Positions 24,011-32,582 of a stretch of 64,000 bases of DNA are shown in pieces; position 1 is the first letter of the stretch, and every line of letters begins with the position of its first letter. The notes below the pieces were generated by a model. That model was not told the origin of the DNA, made no database searches, and saw only the letters and a list, made by a program, of their open reading frames with translations. The stretch spans positions 5,195,315 to 5,259,314 of the forward strand of contig CM067354.1 of NCBI GenBank assembly GCA_034190875.2. Direction: 5' to 3'. Made by a program: the position numbers and the translations under genes. The stretch comes from Urechis unicinctus. Taxonomy: Eukaryota; Annelida; Polychaeta; Xenopneusta; Urechidae.

Positions 24011-24391
24011 TTATTCCATATAAAACGGATCCTTTAAATGAGCGTCCGGAGGCTTTTGTACCACAACCTGTTTAGGGTGTGAGGCTACCATCTGGTGCCT
24101 GTAGCAATTCAATGCTAGTCCAAACACGCCAACACCGCCGACAACCAAAGGTGCAGCCCATGTTGGCCATGCCCACCTTTCCGGAGGTTTGCTCGCTGAT
24201 ATTGGCTCGACAGCTTCGTCTCTACCATCTGTAAGCGCTGCCTTAGCCTCTCGGAGCTCTCGCAGAAGCTTATTTTGATTGGCTTTTCGAGCTGCAGCAC
24301 CCTTTCGTCCTGCCGCAACCCTTTTAGCGTTTGTCACTGACGTTATCTCCACCGGTGTTGTCTCCTCTTGATTCGTGTTTGTTTCTTCCAT
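24011..24391 (-). CDS. Basic single-span membrane protein
   Basis: 126 residues. Residues 1-20 are acidic and polar. Residues about 22-55 are rich in Lys, Arg and Ala (AKRVAAGRKGAAARKANQNK) and could bind nucleic acid or form a basic helix. One membrane span is clear at about 78-97 (AAPLVVGGVGVFGLALNCY), and the tail is short. It ends one base before the next gene starts. The function is not known; it may be a virion membrane-associated or core-condensing protein. Confidence 0.7.
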   Translation of the reverse strand: MEETNTNQEETTPVEITSVTNAKRVAAGRKGAAARKANQNKLLRELREAKAALTDGRDEAVEPISASKPPERWAWPTWAAPLVVGGVGVFGLALNCYRHQMVASHPKQVVVQKPPDAHLKDPFYME

Positions 24392-24443
24392 GTTTACTTA
24401 CTAAATTTGTTTGTCCAATTGACAGCTCTTAGTAAGAACCTGT

Positions 24444-24515
24444 TATAGCGTAGCTAAGCACATGCTATAGCGGAGTTAAGCACATGCTATAGCGGAGTTA
24501 AACACATACTATAGC
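24444..24515. repeat. 22-bp tandem repeat, about 3.3 copies
   Basis: The unit tatagcggagttaagcacatgc is repeated with few changes between two minus-strand genes and reaches the stop codon of the upstream one. It fills most of the only sizeable spacer in this part of the element. Confidence 0.85.
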
Positions 24516-25180
24516 AAGGAAGTGGTGTCTTCCTCTCCACCGGCCCCTGTTGTTTCAGTGCTTGTTTTTCCAAATTGACAGTGCTTAACTGTTGTTAAAT
24601 CCGCAGTTAAGGGAGCTAAAAACATACCATAGCGATGATATAGCTCACAAGTGGCAGTGCTTAGCGCGTGTCCAACAAACGGGTCCGTCTCGAGGTCTGT
24701 AATTAGCCTTGGCTGGTGTTCTGGTGGGATTGGTAGAAACATACAAGCAATACCTGAGTATAGCTGTAGCAATGATTGACCTAGAGTGCGCGTCATGCTA
24801 GCGCCTAGCCGAGCCTCGTATCTCACATACAGCTTTATGATCTCTTCATCAGACATTGATTCAACCTGGTCAATTGTAATGCGCTCCAAACCAAGGTACT
24901 GACGGGCCTGACCGCCGGCTATGACGGCAGCAAGCCTATCTCTCTTAGAAGACATATGTACACCATGGGTGCAACTAGGTTCCGCTCCCCCAGACTTTGT
25001 CCCCACTGAGCTAGTCGAGTCCTGTTCAAGGAGTTTATCAATAATGGTATCAGGATCCATGAATATACGTATACACCTTCGAGCTTCAAAATACTGCACC
25101 GCTACCCAGATGAAGAAACCTAAATTGATTACTGAGGCAGCAGCTGCTATCAAGGCCAATATCACTTCAATCGACGGCAT
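24509..25180 (-). CDS. Membrane-anchored conserved element protein
   Basis: 223 residues from ATG at 25180. An N-terminal hydrophobic segment (about 3-29, IEVILALIAAAASVINLGFF) looks like a membrane anchor or signal anchor. The soluble part is helical, with well-ordered motifs such as IKLYVRYEARLGASMTRTLG, MFLPIPPEHQPRL and ELYHRYGMFLAPLTADL, which read like a conserved globular domain. No enzyme motif is visible. The start overlaps the end of the ATPase gene by 14 bp, so it is probably co-transcribed with capsid and ATPase. A structural or assembly role is inferred from position only. Confidence 0.75.
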   Translation of the reverse strand: MPSIEVILALIAAAASVINLGFFIWVAVQYFEARRCIRIFMDPDTIIDKLLEQDSTSSVGTKSGGAEPSCTHGVHMSSKRDRLAAVIAGGQARQYLGLERITIDQVESMSDEEIIKLYVRYEARLGASMTRTLGQSLLQLYSGIACMFLPIPPEHQPRLITDLETDPFVGHALSTATCELYHRYGMFLAPLTADLTTVKHCQFGKTSTETTGAGGEEDTTSLL

Positions 25181-25768
25181 ATGCAGCAGGCTGATCAGTC
25201 TTCAGCAGCAGTTTTGCGTGCTTGGTCTTTGCTAGTAGTTGGCGTACTGTGGCACGTTCCTCCTTTGTTGGAATTACATCATTTTCACGTAAGGCGTCTT
25301 CAAACGAGTCACGGTCCTTGGTGTGAAAGAGCACCATCCAGCGAGTCTGCTCACGTAAGTCCTTCAGCACAGAGTTGTACTTTTGGGTGAGGACCCAGAC
25401 ACTTTGCTGCGCATGGCGGCCGTTAAAGGCCAGTTCGGATAACATGTCTTTCTTCTTGGTTAGGGCCTTTGTTGCAGAACAGTCATCAATAATGTACAGG
25501 GTTGGCTCGCCCTTAAAACAATGGTAGAAAGCCCTCAGGTGGTCATGGAGCCGCTTCCCTGGATCAACCACGTACACCTCTGATAGGCCTCGTTGAAACG
25601 TATGGTAGGGCAGAGGATTACAATATGCTCGAAGGCACCGAAGAAGGGCCCTTCAAGTTGGTTGAGGATGAATGCGGTTTTTCCACATCCTGTCTGCCCA
25701 CAAACAATTGCCGAACAGGGACCATCTGGAAATGTAAACTTAGTAGACTGCGCTGACGAACCTGCCAT
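25167..25768 (-). pseudogene. Genome-packaging ATPase (FtsK/HerA, A32-like), broken by one frameshift
   Basis: The ATPase that would pump DNA into the capsid. From ATG at 25768, inside the end of the capsid gene (29-bp overlap), Walker A is at residues about 24-31 (GQTGCGKT). The frame is lost near 25580-25590, just after RFNEAYQ. The other frame continues with Walker B (TLYIIDDC) and a sensor-like VWVLTQKYNSVL segment to the stop at 25167. The stretch at the break also seems a few residues short compared with related ATPases, so a small deletion rather than a simple one-base error is possible. The remainder looks well conserved. Confidence 0.85.
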
Positions 25769-27038
25769 CTTTAATGTTAAGCTGTGCATCCATTACAATA
25801 TACATATAAACGTTCAATGCGCCCGCCGCCTCTGCCTTTTTTGTGATCTGTTTGGTGATGCCCTCAGACGCATTCTCCACAGCCCTGCCACTACCGTGCA
25901 GCTGGTCGTCATCACTCGTCCTTAAGTCGAGCCACAGAGCATACTTGGTGGTTAGGTACTCTCCTAGGGAAACGTCTGACAATGCCAGGTCTTTTAATGC
26001 TATTGCTACACTGGGGTCTCGTTTACTCGTTACTGCACAGGCCTTCTTCACCTCGTTCCACTGCTGGTAGCCACGCATGCTCTGGGCATAGAGTTGATTG
26101 GGGATGCCCTCAATGGTCGCCTCGACCTTTGTTATCTTTGGGATGTTGAACGACTCTTTGGGTTGTAGAACGTATGAGGTGTTGGTCGGGTCTTCAAATA
26201 GCAGTAGGATGCCCTTCATGATGCGAGCCGGCACGTTCAGGTTGATGTTCCACAGTGTATCTCTTTTATTGTATACAAGCTTCCTGTGACGAAGCACACG
26301 GTCATACAGAATCGAGAGCCGACTTGTGTACTGGGTGCGTATCATGCAGGCCAACTCTGTTTGGGTAACCATGTCATACTCCAGCGAGATGTCATCAATT
26401 TTGTAGCTTGCAGCGGTGTCGCCTGTTGCGTGATTCACGCGGTTGTAGTCGTTGAATGTGAGCTCGTATTCCAGTCTGTCACTAAGCGCACTCTGGTAGA
26501 ATGGCATGTGGCTCTCGAGGAGTTCAAAATCAAGCGGAACGTAGAACCTGTTACCATACACATCGGCTACTGCCTTGTCCTCTTCCTCAGCCTCATCCTT
26601 GTCTCCTGCCCCCACTCGTATCTTAGTTGCGTTTCTGTCATCTGATGTGTCAATGCCCTGATACAGGAGGCCCTGTCTCTCCTGTGCAGTCCGCCACAAG
26701 TCGTGGTAACAGTAGTACATATCGCTGTCATCGATAGACATGACCTCATTGCCAGAAATCTTGATTGTCATTTTCTTGACCACGGCGTGGCCCAGGTTTT
26801 GCACAACGCTGAGGTTAACATCAGTCGAGGTCAGCGTGATTGTAAAGGCCAGCCGTGCTGTCCCTGAAACAATGACGTCTTCTGCGCCTAGATTGGGGAA
26901 GCGAACCAGCAGTTGTTGGTTCTGGTCAATAGTGCTTGGATTGTTTGTAACGACCACAGACTGTCGCACGCCCTTTACCCCGAGGGGTTCGCGTATCCGG
27001 CGGTGTGGGTTTAGTTTGCGTCCGTAAGTACTCGTCAT
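25740..27038 (-). CDS. MCP: Major capsid protein, double jelly-roll
   Basis: 432 residues, intact, from ATG at 27038. Length, composition (beta-rich, few Cys) and position just upstream of the packaging ATPase fit the double-jelly-roll major capsid protein of Polinton/adintovirus-type elements. Recognisable pieces are the N-terminal region with VVVTNNPSTIDQNQQLLVRF, the PLDFELLESHMPFYQSALSD segment before the second jelly roll, and the C-terminal end VMDAQLNIKDGRFVSAVY. An acidic insertion (GDKDEAEEEDKA, about 144-155) probably forms a surface loop. It faces the 441-residue plus-strand gene across 40 bp and heads the minus-strand gene series. Confidence 0.85.
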   Translation of the reverse strand: MTSTYGRKLNPHRRIREPLGVKGVRQSVVVTNNPSTIDQNQQLLVRFPNLGAEDVIVSGTARLAFTITLTSTDVNLSVVQNLGHAVVKKMTIKISGNEVMSIDDSDMYYCYHDLWRTAQERQGLLYQGIDTSDDRNATKIRVGAGDKDEAEEEDKAVADVYGNRFYVPLDFELLESHMPFYQSALSDRLEYELTFNDYNRVNHATGDTAASYKIDDISLEYDMVTQTELACMIRTQYTSRLSILYDRVLRHRKLVYNKRDTLWNINLNVPARIMKGILLLFEDPTNTSYVLQPKESFNIPKITKVEATIEGIPNQLYAQSMRGYQQWNEVKKACAVTSKRDPSVAIALKDLALSDVSLGEYLTTKYALWLDLRTSDDDQLHGSGRAVENASEGITKQITKKAEAAGALNVYMYIVMDAQLNIKDGRFVSAVY

Positions 27039-27078
27039 GTTGAATGTTTAATTACAATTATATCTTTAACACACATAC
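27039..27078. promoter_or_regulatory. 40-bp divergent gene start region
   Basis: The only sequence between the start codons of the capsid gene (minus) and the 441-codon gene (plus). It is AT-rich (tacaattatatctttaac) and must lie in or next to both promoters or leaders. Confidence 0.5.
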
Positions 27079-28404
27079 ATGGAGTTTGATAACCCAACAT
27101 TTGACGATGCAGATGAGAAGGGGGCTATGGGAGGGGAGAGGAATGACACTAACATTGATGATGAGGAGACTAACCTTATTGACGAAACTTTACATACATC
27201 GAGTACGATTAGTCCACCTTGGGCTATTACTGAAATGCCTGCGGGGTTAACTGAAGATCAGGTGGGTTCCAAAGAAGAAACTGAAGTCTTAGTTACGAGG
27301 TGGGAGAAGGCAGTGTCTAAGCATGGGCTGCAGGCCACTCTGGAGTTTAGATCGTCTCAACAAGGTGACCTTTGGGTTAAGTGGGGCCGAGAATGGAAGC
27401 TTCTGACATGGAAGAACAATCCCAACAAATTCCTCTCTCCTAGGAGTATCCTAGATTACGGTGGTACACAGCTTGCTCGGGCTCTTGGAGTGACCCCTCA
27501 ACTATCCACAATGGCAACAAAAGCCCTACGAGGCGTTGACCAAGCTGCTGCTAAAGCGGAAGCTGCACTTCCGAAGTTAGAAATGAGCAGCCCCGAAGCC
27601 ATGACAGAGCAAGGTGGTGTGGAAGAAACAAGCTTCAGAGAGGGCGTTCATAACGCCATAGAAGACCTAGGTACACAAACAGACAACGAACTACCACTCA
27701 GAGAGCTTATGGGGCTTGATAAGGCTATGCAGACCCAGAGGGGTGAGCTGGTCAACAACCTAGCTAAGATAACTGAGATAGAAAGGAATATAAAACTTAA
27801 GGAAGCTAAAATGGCAAGCCTGGAGGAGGAAGGGAGGGGTGATAGTCGAGCATGGAGATTCCAAGCAAATGAGCTTGCAGAGATGCAGGACCTGCGGTGT
27901 GTCCGTGTTGAGGCTGCCTCTGTAAACCGTGAACGTCTGCGAACCCAAATTAACCGCATCAGGGAAATGATCAACAGACTTCTTAACGAGGACACAACGC
28001 TAGCTGAGCGTGTACGCACTCTGTTCCGAGAGCAGGGTATAACAATCGTCTCCATACTCACTGCGATTGGATTGGCAATCTCGACCCTTGTAGTTGCTTT
28101 GACGGGCGGAGGGAGCACTAGTCCAACCCTGGCACGAAAGCCGACGCCAGCTGATAAGCCCGGTGTAAAGGAATGGATTAAAAAACAGCTGAACTCCTTG
28201 GCAAACGTCCTGAAGGGCCTAGCCAGTAAGGCAGCAGCTGCCCTTCCAGGAATCATTGGCTCCATCGTATCATGGCTGCTTACGTCAGCTGCAAAGGTGG
28301 CTGGTTGGATGGCAGAACATGTATGGGCCGCAGTTGTGGTGGTGGGGGGAGTTATCCTCCTAATACTCCGTGACTTACTACGTAGCAAACCAAAGCACAG
28401 ATAA
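27079..28404 (+). CDS. Large coiled-coil membrane protein, possible virion membrane-active protein
   Basis: 441 residues from ATG at 27079. The N-terminal 200 residues are acidic to neutral with no recognised domain. A long coiled-coil lies at about 205-305. A hydrophobic span follows at about 321-343 (TIVSILTAIGLAISTLVVAL). Then comes a Pro/Lys linker, an amphipathic Ala/Leu-rich region at about 364-412 (IKKQLNSLANVLKGLASKAA) and a last span at about 414-431. Such a tail would suit a protein that sits in or disrupts membranes during entry or assembly, by analogy with adenovirus pVI, but this is inference. The 3' end overlaps the convergent minus-strand gene by 27 bp. Confidence 0.75.
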   Translation: MEFDNPTFDDADEKGAMGGERNDTNIDDEETNLIDETLHTSSTISPPWAITEMPAGLTEDQVGSKEETEVLVTRWEKAVSKHGLQATLEFRSSQQGDLWVKWGREWKLLTWKNNPNKFLSPRSILDYGGTQLARALGVTPQLSTMATKALRGVDQAAAKAEAALPKLEMSSPEAMTEQGGVEETSFREGVHNAIEDLGTQTDNELPLRELMGLDKAMQTQRGELVNNLAKITEIERNIKLKEAKMASLEEEGRGDSRAWRFQANELAEMQDLRCVRVEAASVNRERLRTQINRIREMINRLLNEDTTLAERVRTLFREQGITIVSILTAIGLAISTLVVALTGGGSTSPTLARKPTPADKPGVKEWIKKQLNSLANVLKGLASKAAAALPGIIGSIVSWLLTSAAKVAGWMAEHVWAAVVVVGGVILLILRDLLRSKPKHR

Positions 28405-29694
28405 GCCCTTAGCGATTCCGCCTATAATAAGAGCGGTTTTCTCATCCTCGTGCGCCCCACGCAGACCGGTCTCGGTCATAGGGGCCGGCCCTGGAGAGGG
28501 GAGTTCCATATCTGTATCTGTATCTGGCAGAGGGTCAAAGCTTCCTCTATCCGGAACCACCGGAACCAAGTTTACATCAGCATTGCTGCCTATCTGCTGC
28601 TCCTCAGTTGCAATGGTAATTAGATTGTTGTACCCAGCAACGTCTCCAATGGCGAGGCTCATATCAGACGGAGCCATGTACAGGCCCGTTCCAAACACAT
28701 AATCAACCTTTGAAGAGGCATTCTGGAGGACGTTCTGATACCGTCGGATAGATGACGGAATATCCACTGGGGAGTTGATGGCATCCTCAACGTTGGCCTG
28801 AAATTGCTTTTGAGCATCAAAGGACGTTCCAACACCTAGTATCTCTGAGCGGGTCTGCGTCTGAGCCTCAAGAATGGCCCATACATATGTCCTGATGCTG
28901 TCGTTAATTCGCTCAACGCCGGTTTGTGTAAAACCCTCAGACGTGTCCAGTATGAAGGTACTCCAGGCCTCGTCTGCTTCAGGTCCCTGTGCTAGATGTA
29001 AAACAGCACCCATTCTCTCCTGAAAGCATTGTAGGTTTTTCGCGTGAGCAAAACCTGGCTTTGTATCCTTTTCCGCCTCAAAGACCATCCTTGTAGGGTC
29101 ATAACGAACGTTTCGACCAGCAACCTTGACGACACTCCCGTAACCATACGCATCATGTGCATATAAGATACCAAGACCACTATTAGCTACGGTTGCCTTC
29201 TGGCGCCAGTCTGTGTTTGGTTGAACACCAAAGTTAGTGCAAAGTCTCTCATATGCCCTCTTGTCATATGTATTGTTATAGGGGTCATAGGCATGATCCT
29301 GAGGTAGAGGCGCTTGCAGTTCTGCTAATAGGCGACGCACTGTGTAATAAAGGTGAAAGGTGTAGAGAGCTTTCACGAGTGGAATCCCAGCCTCGAGGTG
29401 ATCGTGGGATGACACGCTGCAGCCGGCTGTTGCACACCACACTGCAAAGTTTAACTGGTTCTGCCAAAACTGCATTGGATTTGTCAACCAGTCTTTTACT
29501 ACTTTGTCCGCTGTTACCGGCAGCACCTAATAGTTACTGAATAGATCAGGAAACTTTGCTGTGAATGTACCACCATTGTGAACAACGTGAATTGTTTGTC
29601 GGGTTAGTTTATCTCCCACACCATATGAGGCTGGATACACCCCGCCCGTTTCATATGTAGCTTTTCTATTGAAACTAAAGGCTTGTTTATTCAT
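28378..29694 (-). pseudogene. Large conserved element protein with in-frame TAG at codon 56
   Basis: The frame opens with ATG at 29694, gives 55 codons ending KFPDLFSNY, meets TAG at 29529-29527, and continues in the same frame without gap for 382 codons to 28378. The downstream part has no ATG near its start (it begins GTG CTG), which argues for one gene of about 438 codons. Conserved-looking stretches include FWQNQLNFAVWCATAGC, RRLLAELQAPLPQDHAYDPY, VERINDSIRTYVWAILEAQ and KVDYVFGTGLYMAP. A C-terminal hydrophobic segment lies near the end (TALIIGGIAKGLSVLWF). The protein recurs in related elements, but its role is unknown; a structural virion role is likely from its position next to penton and capsid genes. 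Confidence 0.75.
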
Positions 29695-29700
29695 AGTGCT

Positions 29701-30387
29701 ATGTATCACACTCTGTCTAATGTTCAAAGCGGCGACGCTGCGTCCCTGCAAAAACCTATTGACAACACGGCGGGCGATCTATGTGTTGGCCTAAGGTCAA
29801 TCACGTATACTGTGGGCTGGTACAATCTAGAATCAGACGAGAGCATTGCATGGCGGTCAAGGACTTCACAAGAGCGAGTATATGCTTCATTAAAACCAGG
29901 CCTCTGGAGCTTCAGCCTTCTTCAGGAGCATATTACACCATTAGGTATCGGTTTGGAGGTTGATGCTGTAAATGGGGTTATTACCCTAACAGTTCCAGAC
30001 AATGGGGGTGCGCACATAACAGGCGGAGTGTTAACAATGTTGGGTCTTGACGGCCTCAGTGGGGGGTGGATACCTTCAGGTATTTACATAGGTGCCCGAC
30101 CCATCAACTTTAGTAACTTTAACATAATTTATGTTCACCTCAATCAAGTCAGCACCACGCACAACATGCTAGATGGTGCGCCCACTACGCTTCTTGAAGT
30201 TGTTGGCTTAGATGGTGGCTCTTTCGGTGATATTATAACCACGAACATCGCTAATCCTGTCTGTAAGCATGTCACTAGCGGAACAGTGCATGAGTTAAAG
30301 GTTCAGTTATGCGATAATAAAGGAAGGCTATTGGATAACCACGACTTACCTGTTAGCGTTGTTCTTGAATTTACAAGATGTCAATAA
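29701..30387 (+). CDS. Penton-like minor capsid protein (single jelly-roll)
   Basis: 228 residues from ATG at 29701 (MYHTLSNVQSG). This start is preferred because the only upstream codons in frame would overlap the divergent gene. The sequence is beta-rich with the typical C-terminal pattern of Polinton minor capsid proteins, where a basic strand and a loop precede the last strand (DNKGRLLDNHDLPVSVVLEF). It would form the pentameric vertex of the capsid. The divergent minus-strand gene starts only 6 bp away. The 3' end overlaps the next gene, a fibre-like protein, by 10 bp, which pairs vertex and fibre as in adenoviruses. Confidence 0.7.
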   Translation: MYHTLSNVQSGDAASLQKPIDNTAGDLCVGLRSITYTVGWYNLESDESIAWRSRTSQERVYASLKPGLWSFSLLQEHITPLGIGLEVDAVNGVITLTVPDNGGAHITGGVLTMLGLDGLSGGWIPSGIYIGARPINFSNFNIIYVHLNQVSTTHNMLDGAPTTLLEVVGLDGGSFGDIITTNIANPVCKHVTSGTVHELKVQLCDNKGRLLDNHDLPVSVVLEFTRCQ

Positions 30388-31006
30388 AAACGAGTATTTA
30401 TGGACCTAGGCAAAAACCGGCAAGCACTGTTCAGGGTGCCGACCTCTCGGAATATGTCACAAAGACCTTTGTAGACTCAAAAAAAAAATGGATAAAAGTG
30501 GCGGTACTATGACTGGACACCTTGAAATGGGAGATAATAAAATCGTTGAGTTGGGAGACCCAATTTCACCGAAGGATGCTGTTCATAAAAAGTATATTGA
30601 TGCTGAATATAGACAGCAGAACAGGTACCTGAGACGATACGTAGATGAAAAGACGAAACCACTCATTACTATATGGGCAGAAGCAAGTGGCCCCCTTCGC
30701 AGAGGATATGAGTGGTCGTTTGGCCATGGGGCTAGTGGTCGAGACTCACAAGACTCAAGCTGTGGATATACCATGTTATGTAATGGCAAGATCATTCGTA
30801 TGGGGTTGTCTTCGGGTGTTGGTGCTGATACTGGTCCTATAGCAGTCGTTCCTGTTATTAATGGAACGAATCAATTGGTAGGAATAAGTAAGCCTGCTAA
30901 CCAACTGGCTGTTGTAATAACTTTAGACCAGCCTTTACAGCTAGAACAAGGCAACGTTATTAACTTTTATACAACCACACAAAACAGAGGGGCGATTGGT
31001 CTGTAG
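30378..31006 (+). pseudogene. Fibre-like protein, frame broken at an A10 run
   Basis: ATG at 30378 overlaps the penton-like gene. The first 36 codons (SIYGPRQKPASTVQGADLSE) could be the base-binding peptide. At 30479-30488 a run of ten A shifts the frame. The second frame continues with GGTMTGHLEMGDNKI and a DAVHKKYID motif. This is the pattern of tail-fibre/fibre stem repeats in which a beta motif is followed by an alpha-helical trimer segment. About 100 further residues are beta-rich and end in INFYTTTQNRGAIGL, which could be a small trimeric head. A receptor-binding vertex spike is the natural reading. The A-run may be a sequencing error, a mutation, or a slippage site. Confidence 0.7.
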
Positions 31007-31026
31007 CTTCACTCCTAATTGAACTT

Positions 31027-31036
31027 AATATATAGA
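31027..31036 (+). promoter_or_regulatory. TATA-like box
   Basis: The sequence aatatatag lies about 22-30 bp before the ATG at 31057, in the 50-bp spacer after the fibre-like gene. Confidence 0.4.
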
Positions 31037-31056
31037 CTTATGTATGCAAAGACAGT

Positions 31057-31611
31057 ATGAAACAACAACCAACTACTGCACCGTTAAATCTGGAGCCTCC
31101 TCCATGTGGTCTGGGGCACTCCTATCGGCTGAATGAGATCAGTCTTAAGAAGCGATACCTTGAAAAAGAAATTGCAAAATATGGTGCTATGTACAAAAAA
31201 TATAGGTGTGCAGTAAACTCAGTGGACGCTGTAGACACTGCTTTAGTTGCTGTGGGTATGTGTCTTGGCGTAAGTGGTGCAGGTGTAATGTCTACAGTAG
31301 TTGCCATTCCTATTGCCACAGTGTTGGGTGCTACAGGAGCCGCTTGTGGGCTACTTGTAATTGCTGGAAAATTCATCAGTCGGCGGCTGACCATTAAGTT
31401 GAAAAAGCATGACCAGATGCGCATTCTCGCTCAGAGCAAATTGAATACCATTGCTGACATTGTATTGGCGGCGCTTGAAGATGGGTATATCTCAGATGAT
31501 GAGTTTAAGCTCGTTTCGGTCGAGATCATGAAATATAGTCAAATGAAAAGTGACATTAAAGCAAAGTGTTTGAAAGCGGCAGAATCGCCCCCTAGACCTG
31601 CTAAGGTATGA
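31057..31611 (+). CDS. Two-span membrane protein with helical arms
   Basis: 184 residues. Residues about 23-58 form a charged helix (LKKRYLEKEIAKYGAMYKKY). Residues about 60-105 hold two adjacent hydrophobic spans with many Gly and Ala. Residues about 108-175 are again a charged helix that includes SKLNTIADIVLAAL and a DGYISDDEF segment like half of an EF-hand. The arrangement suggests a membrane hairpin with both ends on the same side. Related proteins recur in this class of element. No function is known. Confidence 0.7.
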   Translation: MKQQPTTAPLNLEPPPCGLGHSYRLNEISLKKRYLEKEIAKYGAMYKKYRCAVNSVDAVDTALVAVGMCLGVSGAGVMSTVVAIPIATVLGATGAACGLLVIAGKFISRRLTIKLKKHDQMRILAQSKLNTIADIVLAALEDGYISDDEFKLVSVEIMKYSQMKSDIKAKCLKAAESPPRPAKV

Positions 31612-31651
31612 CCCTGACAGTCCATTTGAAGAGAGGGGGTTGCTAGATATA

Positions 31652-32582
31652 ATGGAGGCGGCGATAAAATCTTTCTGCAACGATCATACTGGAGTCAAAC
31701 AAAATACGGACCAGTGGGAGACCACGAGAAAGGGCTGCGTTGGAGGAAGTGACTACTCCTCTATCATAGGGCAAAACTACTTCAGCAGCTATAGCAAGAA
31801 GCTGACAGAAAAAAACTAGCAACGAGGGTGTTCGCTTTAGCACACCCTGCCTCTGGGGTACGACTTTTGAGGAGGTTGCAATTGCGGTATTGGAGAAGGT
31901 GTACGACACCAAGGTCTACGGAAATAATATCTATATTGAGTGCGGCGCGACGGCCTACTCTCCGGATGGCTTTTGTGTGCTCCCGATCCGGCGGGCTGGA
32001 GTGGATGCTGTCTGTCTGGGGCATCCTGAGGAGGTTGTGCTGCTCGAGATAAAGTGCCCCTACACTCGGAGTCCTGGGAGAGTGATTCCGAATATGTATA
32101 AGCCTCAGGTTCTGTTGGGGTTGCACCACAGTCCAGTGGCGACCATCGGGGTGTTTGTCGACTGCGTTTTCAGGTTGTGCTCCTTTGAGGACCTGGGGAG
32201 GGCTGAGGCTTATAACCAGGTGTATCACAAGGATCAGAAGAAGTATAAGGAGACGGTGGCTTGGGGGTGGGCGTCCATTGAGGGGCTTGAAGACGGCGAC
32301 TATAGTGCGAACGGGAGGTTTAATAGTTGCCTGGGCTTGGAACAGGAGCATCACGGTCCTTGGTTGGAAAGACCGAGTGGGACCACAGAGAGGCCGACGG
32401 GGGCTTTCTACTGTTGGAAGCTCTTTACGATGAGATTGATAACCGCTCGTCCCGATCCCGACTTTATCGAGAAGAACGACGCTAAGGTTGCCCAGTTTAT
32501 ACAGGACCTCAACCGCGTGAAAAATGGAACTTACAGCGACGGTCGCAGATATTTATCACTCGATGACCTCTATGGTGACTAA
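31652..32582 (+). pseudogene. YqaJ-type viral exonuclease, broken at an A-run
   Basis: The N-terminal frame from ATG 31652 carries the YqaJ start motif (TRKGCVGGSDYSSIIG) and stops just past an A7 run near 31809-31815. A second frame resumes at once (CLWGTTFEEVAIAVLEKVY) and runs to 32582. It carries the catalytic set of the PD-(D/E)xK nuclease: an Asp in YSPDGF and ExK in VVLLEIKCPYTRS. Nucleases of this family trim DNA ends for recombination in phages and large DNA viruses. It is the last gene of the element on this side. One base more or less in the A-run would join the frames. Confidence 0.8.

Noticed and set aside
27648-28388. 246-codon minus-strand frame rich in Ser and Arg
   Set aside because: It is antisense to the well-supported 441-codon membrane protein gene.
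31782-32354. 190-codon minus-strand frame
   Set aside because: It is antisense to the YqaJ nuclease, which has catalytic motifs.
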